DNA of 6,812 nucleotides from an uncultured Actinomycetes bacterium (GTDB lineage Bacteria > Actinomycetota > Actinomycetes > S36-B12), in contig CAIXFB010000410.1 in NCBI GenBank assembly GCA_903918595.1, positions 1 through 6,812 on the forward strand, in the 5' to 3' direction. Below the pieces are notes generated by a model. The model was not told the origin of the DNA and searched no databases. It saw only the letters and a list, made by a program, of their open reading frames with translations. The number at the start of each line of letters is the position of its first letter. Within the stretch, counting starts at the first letter, position 1. Made by a program: the position numbers and the translations under genes. Positions 1 through 5,709 of the stretch are shown here, piece by piece.

Positions 1-575
1 ACGATCGCAGTTCCGATCATGATGAAAATCGTTGCTATGAACAAGTAGGTGGGAACAGCGAAGAGGGAACCGGATTCACGAAGTCCACGCATGTTCAAAA
101 GTGCAACGACGACGATGATGCCGACGGAGAAAAAAACCGGGTTTTGACCAATGAAGGGAACCGTTGAACCAAGGTTTGCAACCGCAGCAGAGATGGACAC
201 TGAAACGGTGAGTACATAATCGATCAGGAGGGCGCTGGCTACGAAAACACCCGGTCGCTGTCCCATGTTTTCTTTTACAACTTCGTAATCGCCACCACCA
301 TTTGGATAAGCCCGCACTGTTTGCCGGTAGGAAGCTATGACTGTGAAGTACAGAACAACAACAGCAACAGCAATCCAAGGCCCGAACGCCAAGAACGACA
401 CTCCACCGAGGGAGAGGACGAGCAAAATTTCCTGGGTCGCGTACGCATTCGACGAGAGTGCATCCGAAGCGAAAACGGGCAGTGCGATTCTCTTGGGGAG
501 GAGGGTTTCATTGAGGCGGTCCGAGCGGAGTGCTCGCCCCAGAAATAGCCTCTTCACAACATCGTTAACCGCCAC
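1..575 (-). CDS. KimA/YdaO-like APC-superfamily potassium importer, N-terminal part (3' end outside window)
   Basis: The visible 191 residues form the N-terminal part of an APC-fold membrane transporter. Similarity, recalled from memory, is strongest to Bacillus subtilis KimA, a proton-coupled K+ importer: an RLFLGRAL start, SDALSSNAY (37-45), SYRQTVRAYPNGGGDY (82-97), VKENMGQRPG (100-109) and LLIDYVLTVSVSIS (116-129). KimA residues reported to bind K+ (D36, Y43, D117, Y118, T121, S125) correspond here to D38, Y45, D119, Y120, T123 and S127, which favours potassium over amino acids as substrate. Hydrophobic segments lie near 50-80, 109-135, 147-161 and 172-191. I chose GTG at 575: an in-frame stop lies just upstream of the open stretch, near 616-618, and no ATG is available. 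GTG at 557 (codon 7) also fits the homologues. No Shine-Dalgarno precedes it. The gene is divergent from two RCK-protein genes, which supports a K+ role. A generic amino-acid permease is the alternative. Confidence 0.85.
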   Translation of the reverse strand, partial: MAVNDVVKRLFLGRALRSDRLNETLLPKRIALPVFASDALSSNAYATQEILLVLSLGGVSFLAFGPWIAVAVVVLYFTVIASYRQTVRAYPNGGGDYEVVKENMGQRPGVFVASALLIDYVLTVSVSISAAVANLGSTVPFIGQNPVFFSVGIIVVVALLNMRGLRESGSLFAVPTYLFIATIFIMIGTAI

Positions 576-576
576 G

Positions 577-589
577 AACCTAGAGCCTA
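577..589 (-). promoter_or_regulatory. Candidate -10 element of the KimA-like gene
   Basis: Read on the minus strand, TAGGCT (589-584) ends 8 nt before the GTG start and fits the actinobacterial TANNNT -10 pattern. A second TAGGTT (582-577) lies one 7-bp period later, the two forming the tandem repeat TCTAGGC/TCTAGGT. No convincing -35 is present; ATCTGA sits 17 nt upstream of the first hexamer. With transcription starting about 7 nt downstream of TAGGCT the mRNA would be leaderless or nearly so, which matches the lack of a Shine-Dalgarno. This is inference from sequence alone. Confidence 0.4.
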
Positions 590-603
590 GACGCGAACGG
601 GTT

Positions 604-614
604 TGATCAGATCA
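604..614. promoter_or_regulatory. Inverted repeat in the divergent KimA-like/trkA spacer (possible operator)
   Basis: TGATCAGATCA is a perfect 5-bp inverted repeat around one central base. It lies at the centre of the 71-bp spacer between the two divergent genes and upstream of both predicted -10 elements. A shared regulator could bind here. Arms this short occur by chance several times in a window this size, so placement is the only real support. Confidence 0.25.
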
Positions 615-634
615 GGCGCCGCCAACCACGGGTG

Positions 635-640
635 TAGCGT
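635..640 (+). promoter_or_regulatory. Candidate -10 element for a leaderless trkA/ceoB transcript
   Basis: TAGCGT fits TANNNT and is followed by 6 nt and then the GTG at 647, so a start site 7 nt downstream would fall on the G of the start codon. No Shine-Dalgarno is present between the hexamer and the start. No recognisable -35 is seen. This is the typical arrangement of leaderless actinobacterial promoters. Confidence 0.5.
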
Positions 641-646
641 TGCGGT

Positions 647-1312
647 GTGCACATCGTCATCATGGGCTGCGGCCGGGTCGGATCCCTGCTCGCTCGTCGA
701 CTTGACGAGGGAGGGCACTCTGTCGCCGTTGTCGATCAGGATCCCAAGGCCTTCCGGCGCCTTGGTAGCGATTTCTCGGGCGTCACGGTCAGTGGGATGG
801 GCTTTGATCGAGAAACCCTCGAGGCTGCTGGGATTACTCGCGCACATTCCTTCGCTGCCGTGAGCAGCGGTGACAATACGAACATCATTGCGGCGCGAGT
901 AGCTCGCGAGACGTATGGAGTCGAGCAGGTCATCGCTCGAATCTATGACCCGGAGCGAGCCGAGGTGTACCAGCGCCTGGGTATTCCCACCGTCGCCACA
1001 GTTTCCTGGACCACCGGGCAAATCATGCGTGGTCTCCTCCCCCTCGGCGCAGAAAGCGAATTCATCGACGCGACAGGGGAAATGACCTTGGCCGAGGTCC
1101 ACTTAGCCGAATCGTGGAGCGGACGGACCGCACTGGATTTGGAGCTTGAGACGAGCGCACGTGTGGCCTTCATCACCCGCTATGGCAGACCCTTTCTCCC
1201 GAACGCGCTCACGGTCATCCAACAGGGCGACCTTGTGCACCTATTGTTCGAATCTGATCGACGGCAACTTGTAGAAGATGCTTGTGCGCCCAAGCCGGGA
1301 GGTCACTCATGA
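647..1312 (+). CDS. trkA: TrkA-type RCK protein 1 (ceoB-like), NAD-binding potassium-uptake regulator
   Basis: A cytosolic 221-residue RCK subunit of the kind that gates K+ channels or transporters in response to bound nucleotide. The N-terminal Rossmann domain (about 1-118) carries GCGRVG (7-12) and an acidic residue, D30, at the end of the second strand, the usual sign of NAD(H) rather than NADP binding. A TrkA_C/RCK_C domain fills about 133-215. The length fits single-RCK proteins such as KtrA and mycobacterial CeoB, half of E. coli TrkA. The GTG start at 647 places the nucleotide loop at the canonical distance from the N terminus and lies 6 nt after a TAGCGT hexamer. The gene overlaps the next RCK gene by 4 nt, so the pair is probably co-translated and forms mixed or paired rings. 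Orthology with Rv2691 is inferred from gene order. Confidence 0.92.
   Translation: MHIVIMGCGRVGSLLARRLDEGGHSVAVVDQDPKAFRRLGSDFSGVTVSGMGFDRETLEAAGITRAHSFAAVSSGDNTNIIAARVARETYGVEQVIARIYDPERAEVYQRLGIPTVATVSWTTGQIMRGLLPLGAESEFIDATGEMTLAEVHLAESWSGRTALDLELETSARVAFITRYGRPFLPNALTVIQQGDLVHLLFESDRRQLVEDACAPKPGGHS
1297..1302 (+). promoter_or_regulatory. Shine-Dalgarno of the second RCK gene
   Basis: GGGAGG lies 6 nt before the ATG at 1309, inside the end of the preceding gene. It decides the start of the second RCK gene: the TTG at 1282 would lie upstream of this site and would put nine extra residues before the nucleotide-binding strand. Confidence 0.8.
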
Positions 1313-1968
1313 GAGTCGCCATTGCAGGTGCAGGCAAAGTGGGAAAGGCAATCGCTCGAGAATTGCTGGCAAACGGTCATCAAATTTTGCTCATCGACCG
1401 AGATCCCGCCCTCGCACGAGCCGGATCATTGGACGGGGCCGAAACCCTTGTTGCGGATGCATGCGAAATCACTGCCCTCCAAGGAGCACGGCTCTCCGAG
1501 TGTCAGGTGGTCGTCGCTGCTACTGGAGATGACAAAGTCAATCTGGTCGTCTCTCTACTGGCCAAGACCGAATTTGGGGTCCCGCGCGTTGTTGCCCGGG
1601 TTAATCACCCAAAAAATGAGTGGATGTTCGACGAATCATGGGGTGTAGATGTTGCAGTATCTACGCCACGCATGCTGTCGGCTCTTGTCGAGGAGGCGGT
1701 GAGCGTCGGTGATCTGGTCCGGCTTTTCTCCTTCCGCCAAGGAGATGCAGACCTCGTTGAAATAACCCTTGCACCAGATTCACCGGTGATGGGAATGTGT
1801 GTCGGTGATCTCACCTGGCCCGTGGACTCGGCTTTGGTCGCAATCGTTCGTGGGCCCAGGGTTATTACCCCCAGTGCTGATGATCTACTCGACGCTGGTG
1901 ACGAATTGATCTTTGTCACCGCGCCTGAGCAAGAGGGAGCACTTCAGTTGATGCTGTGTAGGTCTTAG
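1309..1968 (+). CDS. trkA: TrkA-type RCK protein 2 (ceoC-like), NAD-binding potassium-uptake regulator
   Basis: A 219-residue paralogue of the preceding protein. Starting at ATG 1309 (ATGA overlap, good Shine-Dalgarno) it opens MRVAIAGAGKVG, with the dinucleotide loop GAGKVG at 7-12 and D30 at the end of strand two, exactly as in its neighbour. The Rossmann/RCK_N domain covers about 1-118 and the TrkA_C domain about 138-215, ending with the family-typical DELIFVTAP strand. Its role would be to form, with the first RCK protein, the regulatory assembly on a K+ transport membrane protein; the divergent KimA-like gene is the only candidate partner visible. It ends tail-to-tail with the DUF3159 gene, the two stops sharing TTAG. 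Orthology with Rv2692 is inferred from order. Confidence 0.92.
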   Translation: MRVAIAGAGKVGKAIARELLANGHQILLIDRDPALARAGSLDGAETLVADACEITALQGARLSECQVVVAATGDDKVNLVVSLLAKTEFGVPRVVARVNHPKNEWMFDESWGVDVAVSTPRMLSALVEEAVSVGDLVRLFSFRQGDADLVEITLAPDSPVMGMCVGDLTWPVDSALVAIVRGPRVITPSADDLLDAGDELIFVTAPEQEGALQLMLCRS

Positions 1969-2669
1969 CCGCCATCTGCGGGTCGGGTTTGCCCGCGTTT
2001 TGCTGCCAAGATGGGTGAAAGCAATCGGTACGTGAACCAAGCCGCAGCCAGGAACAACGGCCAACCCATCACAATCTTCACGACACCGAGCGCACCAACC
2101 GATCCCGTCAGATACAGCGGCAATTGCACAGCAAGGCGCCCGAGGAAAAGACCGACCCAAATCCACGATGCCGCACCATAAGCGCGACGCAGCGCTGGAT
2201 CCTTTCGCCACGTGGTGCCCTCATTGGTCATGTAGCCCATGGCAATACCCAGGAGAGGCCAACGGATCAGGATAGAAATCAGAAATGCGCTCCCGTAGGC
2301 CAAATTCGTCAAGATTCCAGGCAGAAAAAAGTCTTCAGCCTCCCCAGTCCACGCTGAGAAGCCAGCTGCGATCAGAAGGCCTATGAAGCCAGTGAGGACC
2401 TGACGGAGAGGTTCGCGCCGAACCAGACGCCATAACGCTATGACCGCGCCGACAATCACGGCGGCAATGACTGCTCTGCTTAGGTTGGTTTGATCCAATG
2501 CGAACATCGTGATGAAAACAACTGTTGGGAGGCCCGAGTCAATGAGTCCTCGCCAGCCGCCGATGGCCTTCTCAAGCAGCAGACCCTCGGCCTTGATGTC
2601 TTCGACCGTCTCCACAACGGGTTGATCACTGTCCTCGGCTGGATTCTCAGTCTCATGTGGCTCGCTCAT
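1965..2669 (-). CDS. DUF3159 family integral membrane protein
   Basis: A 234-residue membrane protein of unknown function, recognised as DUF3159 (Rv2693c-like). An acidic soluble N terminus (1-30) precedes the conserved GGWRGLIDSGLPTVVF block (37-52). Hydrophobic helices follow near 44-60, 64-81, 90-106, 118-145, 167-189 and 195-219, with the conserved region EDFFLPGILTN (112-122) before the fourth; the protein ends in a short basic cytosolic tail. The ATG at 2669 overlaps the stop of the OB-fold gene as ATGA and has no clear Shine-Dalgarno of its own, pointing to translational coupling. It is the last gene of the minus-strand set. Without a membrane-transport motif I cannot assign a substrate. 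The family is well conserved next to K+-uptake and dUTPase genes, which is context only. Confidence 0.88.
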   Translation of the reverse strand: MSEPHETENPAEDSDQPVVETVEDIKAEGLLLEKAIGGWRGLIDSGLPTVVFITMFALDQTNLSRAVIAAVIVGAVIALWRLVRREPLRQVLTGFIGLLIAAGFSAWTGEAEDFFLPGILTNLAYGSAFLISILIRWPLLGIAMGYMTNEGTTWRKDPALRRAYGAASWIWVGLFLGRLAVQLPLYLTGSVGALGVVKIVMGWPLFLAAAWFTYRLLSPILAAKRGQTRPADGG

Positions 2670-3040
2670 GATGAGACAGGTGCCAGTTCATATCGAGGGT
2701 TGTAAATAGTGGGATTCTCCGTGGTGCAGGTCATGCGTCCGTGCACAATGATGCCCCGCCCAGCGGAAATTCCCGCCATCCGCCGCCGTCCCATCCACAC
2801 CACGTTGACGCTGCCCGAGCCGTCGAAAATCTCTATGTCAGTACCCGGTGCCCGTCCCGCCGGCCGAATTGTCACGCTTCGAATGGTGCCCATGACACAC
2901 ACCACGTCTCCGGGTGAGCAGGATGAAAGAGGTGTTACGTCGGGTGGTGTTTCATCTAGAGCAAGCCTGCTCCGCAATTCATCTGCCTCGGCTTCACTTC
3001 TTGATTGGCCAAGTGCAACAAACCGATCGCGTATTCCCAT
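2666..3040 (-). CDS. OB-fold nucleic-acid-binding protein (Rv2694c-like)
   Basis: A 124-residue protein with an OB-fold resembling the wedge domain of RecG. Residues 1-40 are polar and probably helical. The five-stranded barrel runs about 44-118: VVCVMGTIRSVTIRP (46-60), TDIEIFDGSGSVNVVWMGRR (67-86, a typical strand 2-3 hairpin), IIVHGRM (97-103) and the terminal NPRYEL (114-119). It probably binds single-stranded DNA or RNA, but no catalytic part is present. The ATG at 3040 shares one base with the upstream DUF3710 stop (TGATG) and the gene overlaps DUF3159 by 4 nt, so all three are expected to be translated as a unit. Target and pathway are unknown. Confidence 0.85.
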   Translation of the reverse strand: MGIRDRFVALGQSRSEAEADELRSRLALDETPPDVTPLSSCSPGDVVCVMGTIRSVTIRPAGRAPGTDIEIFDGSGSVNVVWMGRRRMAGISAGRGIIVHGRMTCTTENPTIYNPRYELAPVSS

Positions 3041-3768
3041 CAGCGAATTTCACTCAACTCGGGACCGCGTTCAAAAGGATCGATACCTTGGCTTGAAGAT
3101 GGTTCATCAATCACCGGCTGCACTGAGCTTGGAATCTCCATTGCCATCGGCGCTCCAACTGCCAGTGCTTCATTTCCACGACGCACCGCGCTGTTACGCA
3201 CAACGCTCTCTAATGCGACGGCCGCTTCAGGATTGCGAGCGGCAGCACCGAGGAAAACACCACGCAAGAACCAACGTGGGCCATCTATTCCAACAAATCG
3301 CGCAGGGGCCAATTGAGCAGAACCATCCCCCGGCTTCATCATCGCGTGCATCTCGATGCCGAATGTTCCCGTGACCTCTTCAACAAGTCCCCCCTGAGAC
3401 GTGATGGAGCCCGCGATCTGACCTCGGATCTCTTCCCACATGCCACCAGAGCGTGGGGCTGCATAAGGCTGCAATTGCAGGGCGCTATCGGAAGTCTTCA
3501 GCGTGAGCTGGGTTATCTTGCCAGTCGCAGGATCAGCCTGCACTTGAACCTCAATGCCCTGTCCAGGCGCCAGGAGCAGACTTCCTAAATCAACACGATC
3601 CAGGCTGTCGCCGTCAGGAAGATTCGCACTATCCCAGGGCCCTTCTAGACGGATAACGGGTTGCAGCGCCGGAATTACTTGATCTTCGATGCCCGTGTCG
3701 GCAGCGATCTGTGTTGGTTCCTCAGAGACCACACCTTGTTCTCGATCTTTGCGCCGCCCGAATGCCAT
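3040..3768 (-). CDS. DUF3710 domain-containing protein
   Basis: A 242-residue soluble protein of unknown function recognised as DUF3710 (Rv2696c-like). After a basic start, FGRRKDREQ, and an acidic linker, the conserved core shows GPWDSAN (43-49), DRVDLGSLLLAP (57-68), PYAAPRSGGMWEEIR (101-115), GTFGIEM (134-140) and RFVGIDGPRWFLRGVFLGAA (157-176). The last 35 residues are variable and low in complexity (SSSQGIDPFERGPE). There is no signal peptide or membrane segment. ATG 3768 is preceded by the strongest ribosome-binding site in the window, so it is probably translated independently of dut, which ends 41 nt upstream. The tight coupling to the OB-fold and DUF3159 genes suggests a shared process, but none is known to me. 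Confidence 0.9.
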   Translation of the reverse strand: MAFGRRKDREQGVVSEEPTQIAADTGIEDQVIPALQPVIRLEGPWDSANLPDGDSLDRVDLGSLLLAPGQGIEVQVQADPATGKITQLTLKTSDSALQLQPYAAPRSGGMWEEIRGQIAGSITSQGGLVEEVTGTFGIEMHAMMKPGDGSAQLAPARFVGIDGPRWFLRGVFLGAAARNPEAAVALESVVRNSAVRRGNEALAVGAPMAMEIPSSVQPVIDEPSSSQGIDPFERGPELSEIR

Positions 3769-3772
3769 GAAT

Positions 3773-3780
3773 CCTCCTTA
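3773..3780 (-). promoter_or_regulatory. Strong Shine-Dalgarno of the DUF3710 gene
   Basis: Read on the minus strand, TAAGGAGG is an eight-base match to the 16S rRNA anti-Shine-Dalgarno and lies 4 nt before ATG 3768. The 41-nt gap after dut also contains GGTTAAGAACC, a short inverted repeat, and a TATACGGT stretch that could hold a weak internal promoter. Confidence 0.85.
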
Positions 3781-3809
3781 GGTTCTTAACCGTATATCTG
3801 GCAGCTCGC

Positions 3810-4256
3810 TCACTTACCAGAGGACCCAAATCCCCCGTCAGACCGAGAGGTGCCGGGAAGGTCGCTCACTTCTTCCACAATCGCCTGCGCAAACGGCAAA
3901 ATAACGAGCTGGGCTATTCGATCCCCGCGCTTGCACTCAAAGGTGCTGGTGGAGTCGGTGTTGATCAAGACCACGCCAATTTCACCGCGAAAGGACGCAT
4001 CAACTGTTCCTGGCCCGTTCACGACCGTTACTCCATGACGGAGACTCAAACCGCTTCTTGGGTTCACAAAGCCGACATACCCAGGCGGTAGAGCTATCGC
4101 TATTCCTGTTGGGACCAATATTCGGTCACCTGGATTCAAGGAGAAGTCAATACGTGAGTACAGATCTAGCCCAGCATCACCCGGCCGGGCATAGCGTGGT
4201 GTTTCGAGAAGATCATCAAGTTTTTCAACCAGAACTCGCACTTCATGCGTGGGCAT
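3810..4256 (-). CDS. dut: Deoxyuridine 5'-triphosphate nucleotidohydrolase (dUTPase)
   Basis: Trimeric dUTPase that hydrolyses dUTP to dUMP and pyrophosphate, keeping uracil out of DNA and supplying dUMP for thymidylate synthesis. All five family motifs are present in 148 residues: GDAGLDLYS (26-34), NPRSGLS (65-71), GTVDASFRGE (83-92, with catalytic D86), RGDRIAQLVI (110-119) and RSDGGFGSSG (138-147). The usual RG start of motif 5 is RS here, a mild change. Compared with my recollection of the M. tuberculosis enzyme, the loop before motif 5 is about five residues shorter and the protein ends directly after motif 5, without the mycobacterial tail. ATG 4256 shares one base with the thioesterase stop (TAATG). 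No strong Shine-Dalgarno is seen, so it probably relies on coupling. Confidence 0.97.
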   Translation of the reverse strand: MPTHEVRVLVEKLDDLLETPRYARPGDAGLDLYSRIDFSLNPGDRILVPTGIAIALPPGYVGFVNPRSGLSLRHGVTVVNGPGTVDASFRGEIGVVLINTDSTSTFECKRGDRIAQLVILPFAQAIVEEVSDLPGTSRSDGGFGSSGK

Positions 4257-4870
4257 TAGGGATTCACATCCACAGTGTCAGAGGTGGCTCCGGGTCGCCA
4301 GGCAGGAGCGCCGCGACGACGGTCATCTATAGCTTGTTGAACAAACTGTTGTTGACCATTGGATACGAAGTGCTCGATGGGGACCTGGACAAAAATTGCC
4401 GCTGCGGTGAGGGCTGTGTCACCCTGATCGTCACCTAGCTTTCCGGTCGCTTTCATATACACCCGCCGTCCCTTTTGCCCAATGATGCGAGCAGAGACAT
4501 GCAACACACTGCCAACGGGCACCGGTCTACGAAAGTCGCATTCAATCCTTCCTGTTACGGCGGGCGTAGCAAGAAGCCAATTCAGCGATCCAAGGATTTC
4601 ATCCACTGCCAGCGTCAGCAGTCCACCATGAGCCAAACCCGGTGCACCTTGATGATGTTCTCCAACAACAAAGACTCCGAACACATCAAGTCCTTCACCT
4701 GCAGTGATTCGCATATGCAGACCCGTCGGGTGATCAACCCCACACCCGAAACACCACCGGTAATGCGATGGGATCTCTGCACCCGGTTCGGGGGAATGAA
4801 GAGATCTCTCGGGCAGGATTGCATCAGCAGGCGGAGTGGTCCGAGAGGACGTCCCAGTGATTTCATTCAT
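4256..4870 (-). CDS. PaaI-family hotdog-fold thioesterase
   Basis: A 204-residue single hotdog-domain protein probably hydrolysing an acyl-CoA or related thioester. A disordered, proline-rich N terminus (1-35) is followed by WCFGCGVDHPTGLHMRI (39-55), QGAPGLAHGG (74-83) and the helix with LAVDEILG (87-94). HGG with the following D90/E91 is the active-site pattern of the PaaI group. The strand ECDFRRPVPVGS (109-120) and RRVYMKATG (134-142) complete the fold. The CxxCG at 40-44 is common in actinobacterial relatives and may be structural. Residues 168-204 are a polar tail. ATG 4870 agrees with the divergent promoter; it lacks a Shine-Dalgarno. It heads the dut gene set. The substrate cannot be told, and a metabolic link with dUTPase is not evident. 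Confidence 0.87.
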   Translation of the reverse strand: MNEITGTSSRTTPPADAILPERSLHSPEPGAEIPSHYRWCFGCGVDHPTGLHMRITAGEGLDVFGVFVVGEHHQGAPGLAHGGLLTLAVDEILGSLNWLLATPAVTGRIECDFRRPVPVGSVLHVSARIIGQKGRRVYMKATGKLGDDQGDTALTAAAIFVQVPIEHFVSNGQQQFVQQAIDDRRRGAPAWRPGATSDTVDVNP

Positions 4871-4879
4871 CGAAATGGC

Positions 4880-4885
4880 ACCCTA
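4880..4885 (-). promoter_or_regulatory. Candidate -10 of the thioesterase-dut gene set
   Basis: On the minus strand TAGGGT fits TANNNT and lies 9 nt before ATG 4870, giving a 5' leader of only a few bases. It abuts the opposing plus-strand -10 candidate at 4887-4892 within a 29-bp spacer. There is no clear -35. Confidence 0.4.
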
Positions 4886-4886
4886 G

Positions 4887-4892
4887 TACCGT
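4887..4892 (+). promoter_or_regulatory. Candidate -10 of the leaderless DUF3093 transcript
   Basis: TACCGT fits TANNNT and ends 7 nt before ATG 4900, the spacing expected when transcription starts at the start codon. The imperfect dyad GCAC-n9-GTGC (4879-4894 region) surrounds both opposing -10 candidates. This favours ATG 4900 over the GTG at 4891, which would lie within the hexamer. Confidence 0.4.
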
Positions 4893-4899
4893 GCAAGGT

Positions 4900-5346
4900 A
4901 TGTATCGAGAACGACTCACTCCCAGGCCCGTCATCTGGGTGGTTCTTGGTGCTTTCGCCGGGACAGTAGGCATCGCCTATGCAGCTGCCGTGGGGATCCC
5001 CATCGGATTCACCGTAGGGCTTGGCCTTGTCACCCTCATATACGCCGTCTTATGGTGGACGTCGCCAATGCTCACAGTCTCACCAATGTGCGTCACTGCG
5101 GGACCGGCTGCCCTACCAATCGAGAGTATTGCTGAGACCACAATTCTCGATACAGAAGGGTTGAAGTTGGCTCGAGACGGACGCCATCCTGACGCAGATG
5201 CTCGGGCCTACACGCTCATCCGACCGTGGGCTGGGAATGCAGGAGTGCTGATTACCCTGAAAGATGACGCTGACCCTCATCCGTCGTGGGTATTGTCGAG
5301 CCGGCACCCCGACGATCTTGCGGCTGCTATCCACGCAGCCCGTTAA
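4900..5346 (+). CDS. DUF3093 family membrane protein
   Basis: A 148-residue protein recognised as DUF3093 (Rv2698-like), function unknown. It opens MYRERL, matching the family start, so ATG 4900 is preferred to GTG 4891. Two adjacent membrane helices (about 11-30 and 35-53) anchor a cytosolic domain of about 95 residues. This contains LTVSPMCVTAGPAALPIESI (58-77), the conserved DARAYTLIRPWAG (100-112), and SWVLSSRHPDDLAAAI (129-144). That last pattern resembles bacterial PH-like domains, which end in a strand and helix of this type; this is inference. The gene is divergent from the thioesterase gene and is followed 58 nt later by another small membrane protein gene on the same strand. Confidence 0.87.
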   Translation: MYRERLTPRPVIWVVLGAFAGTVGIAYAAAVGIPIGFTVGLGLVTLIYAVLWWTSPMLTVSPMCVTAGPAALPIESIAETTILDTEGLKLARDGRHPDADARAYTLIRPWAGNAGVLITLKDDADPHPSWVLSSRHPDDLAAAIHAAR

Positions 5347-5404
5347 TCCAACACCGTCTAGTCTTCTGTGTAGACCACTAACTGCATGAAATGGAGTCGA
5401 TGGC

Positions 5405-5674
5405 ATGTCGGTTGAGCACAATGAAGCGAATCCGCAAGTTAACCCTTTGGTGCATGTGATTGCTCCGGTTGCTGCGATAGCCGCAACCATGCTCGCCCGC
5501 CGCCTGCTGAACGGTGGCTACCAGCGAATCACCGGTCATAGTGCACCAGTTCCCAAAGATCCTTCGGTGAGTTTTTCGCGGGCGATTGCATGGACTGCCT
5601 TGACAGCAGCCACCGCAGCCGTAGTCGAAGTGATGGTCTACCGCAGTGCCATGCACTGGGGAGAACGCTCCTAG
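5405..5674 (+). CDS. Small two-helix membrane protein, DUF4235-like
   Basis: An 89-residue membrane protein resembling DUF4235. Hydrophobic helices lie near 14-34 (ending in the ARRLLNGGY motif) and 59-79, separated by a polar linker with TGHSAPVPKDPSVSF (43-57). The family is found in actinobacteria and has no known function. ATG 5405 has GGAG at 5393-5396, spaced 8 nt. The 58-bp gap from the DUF3093 stop holds a short dyad, GTCTA-n10-TAGAC (5356-5375), and a TAGTCT hexamer, so a separate promoter is possible. Its end is 35 bp from the convergent DUF4193 gene. The DUF4235 assignment rests on size, topology and the linker pattern. Confidence 0.7.
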   Translation: MSVEHNEANPQVNPLVHVIAPVAAIAATMLARRLLNGGYQRITGHSAPVPKDPSVSFSRAIAWTALTAATAAVVEVMVYRSAMHWGERS

Positions 5675-5709
5675 CAGCCTGACAAATTCTTGATGAGTGC
5701 CAGTGCGGA

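Noticed and set aside
576..646. c-di-AMP (ydaO-type) riboswitch upstream of the KimA-like gene
   Set aside because: In Bacillus, ydaO/kimA is riboswitch-controlled, but this spacer is only 71 bp, is shared with a divergent gene, and has a -10 candidate next to the start codon, leaving no room for the aptamer.
587..1102. 171-codon open frame on the minus strand
   Set aside because: It lies antisense to the first RCK gene, encodes no recognisable domain, and the RCK frame has clear Rossmann and TrkA_C motifs.
1282..1308. Upstream TTG start for the second RCK protein
   Set aside because: It would add nine residues before the first beta strand and lie upstream of the GGGAGG site, which is correctly spaced for ATG 1309.
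2709..3374. 221-codon open frame on the plus strand
   Set aside because: It is antisense to the OB-fold and DUF3710 genes, crosses their junction, and is rich in Arg, Ser and Pro with no family pattern.
4475..4969. 164-codon open frame on the plus strand
   Set aside because: It is antisense to the thioesterase and runs into the DUF3093 gene in another frame; both of those have strong family motifs.
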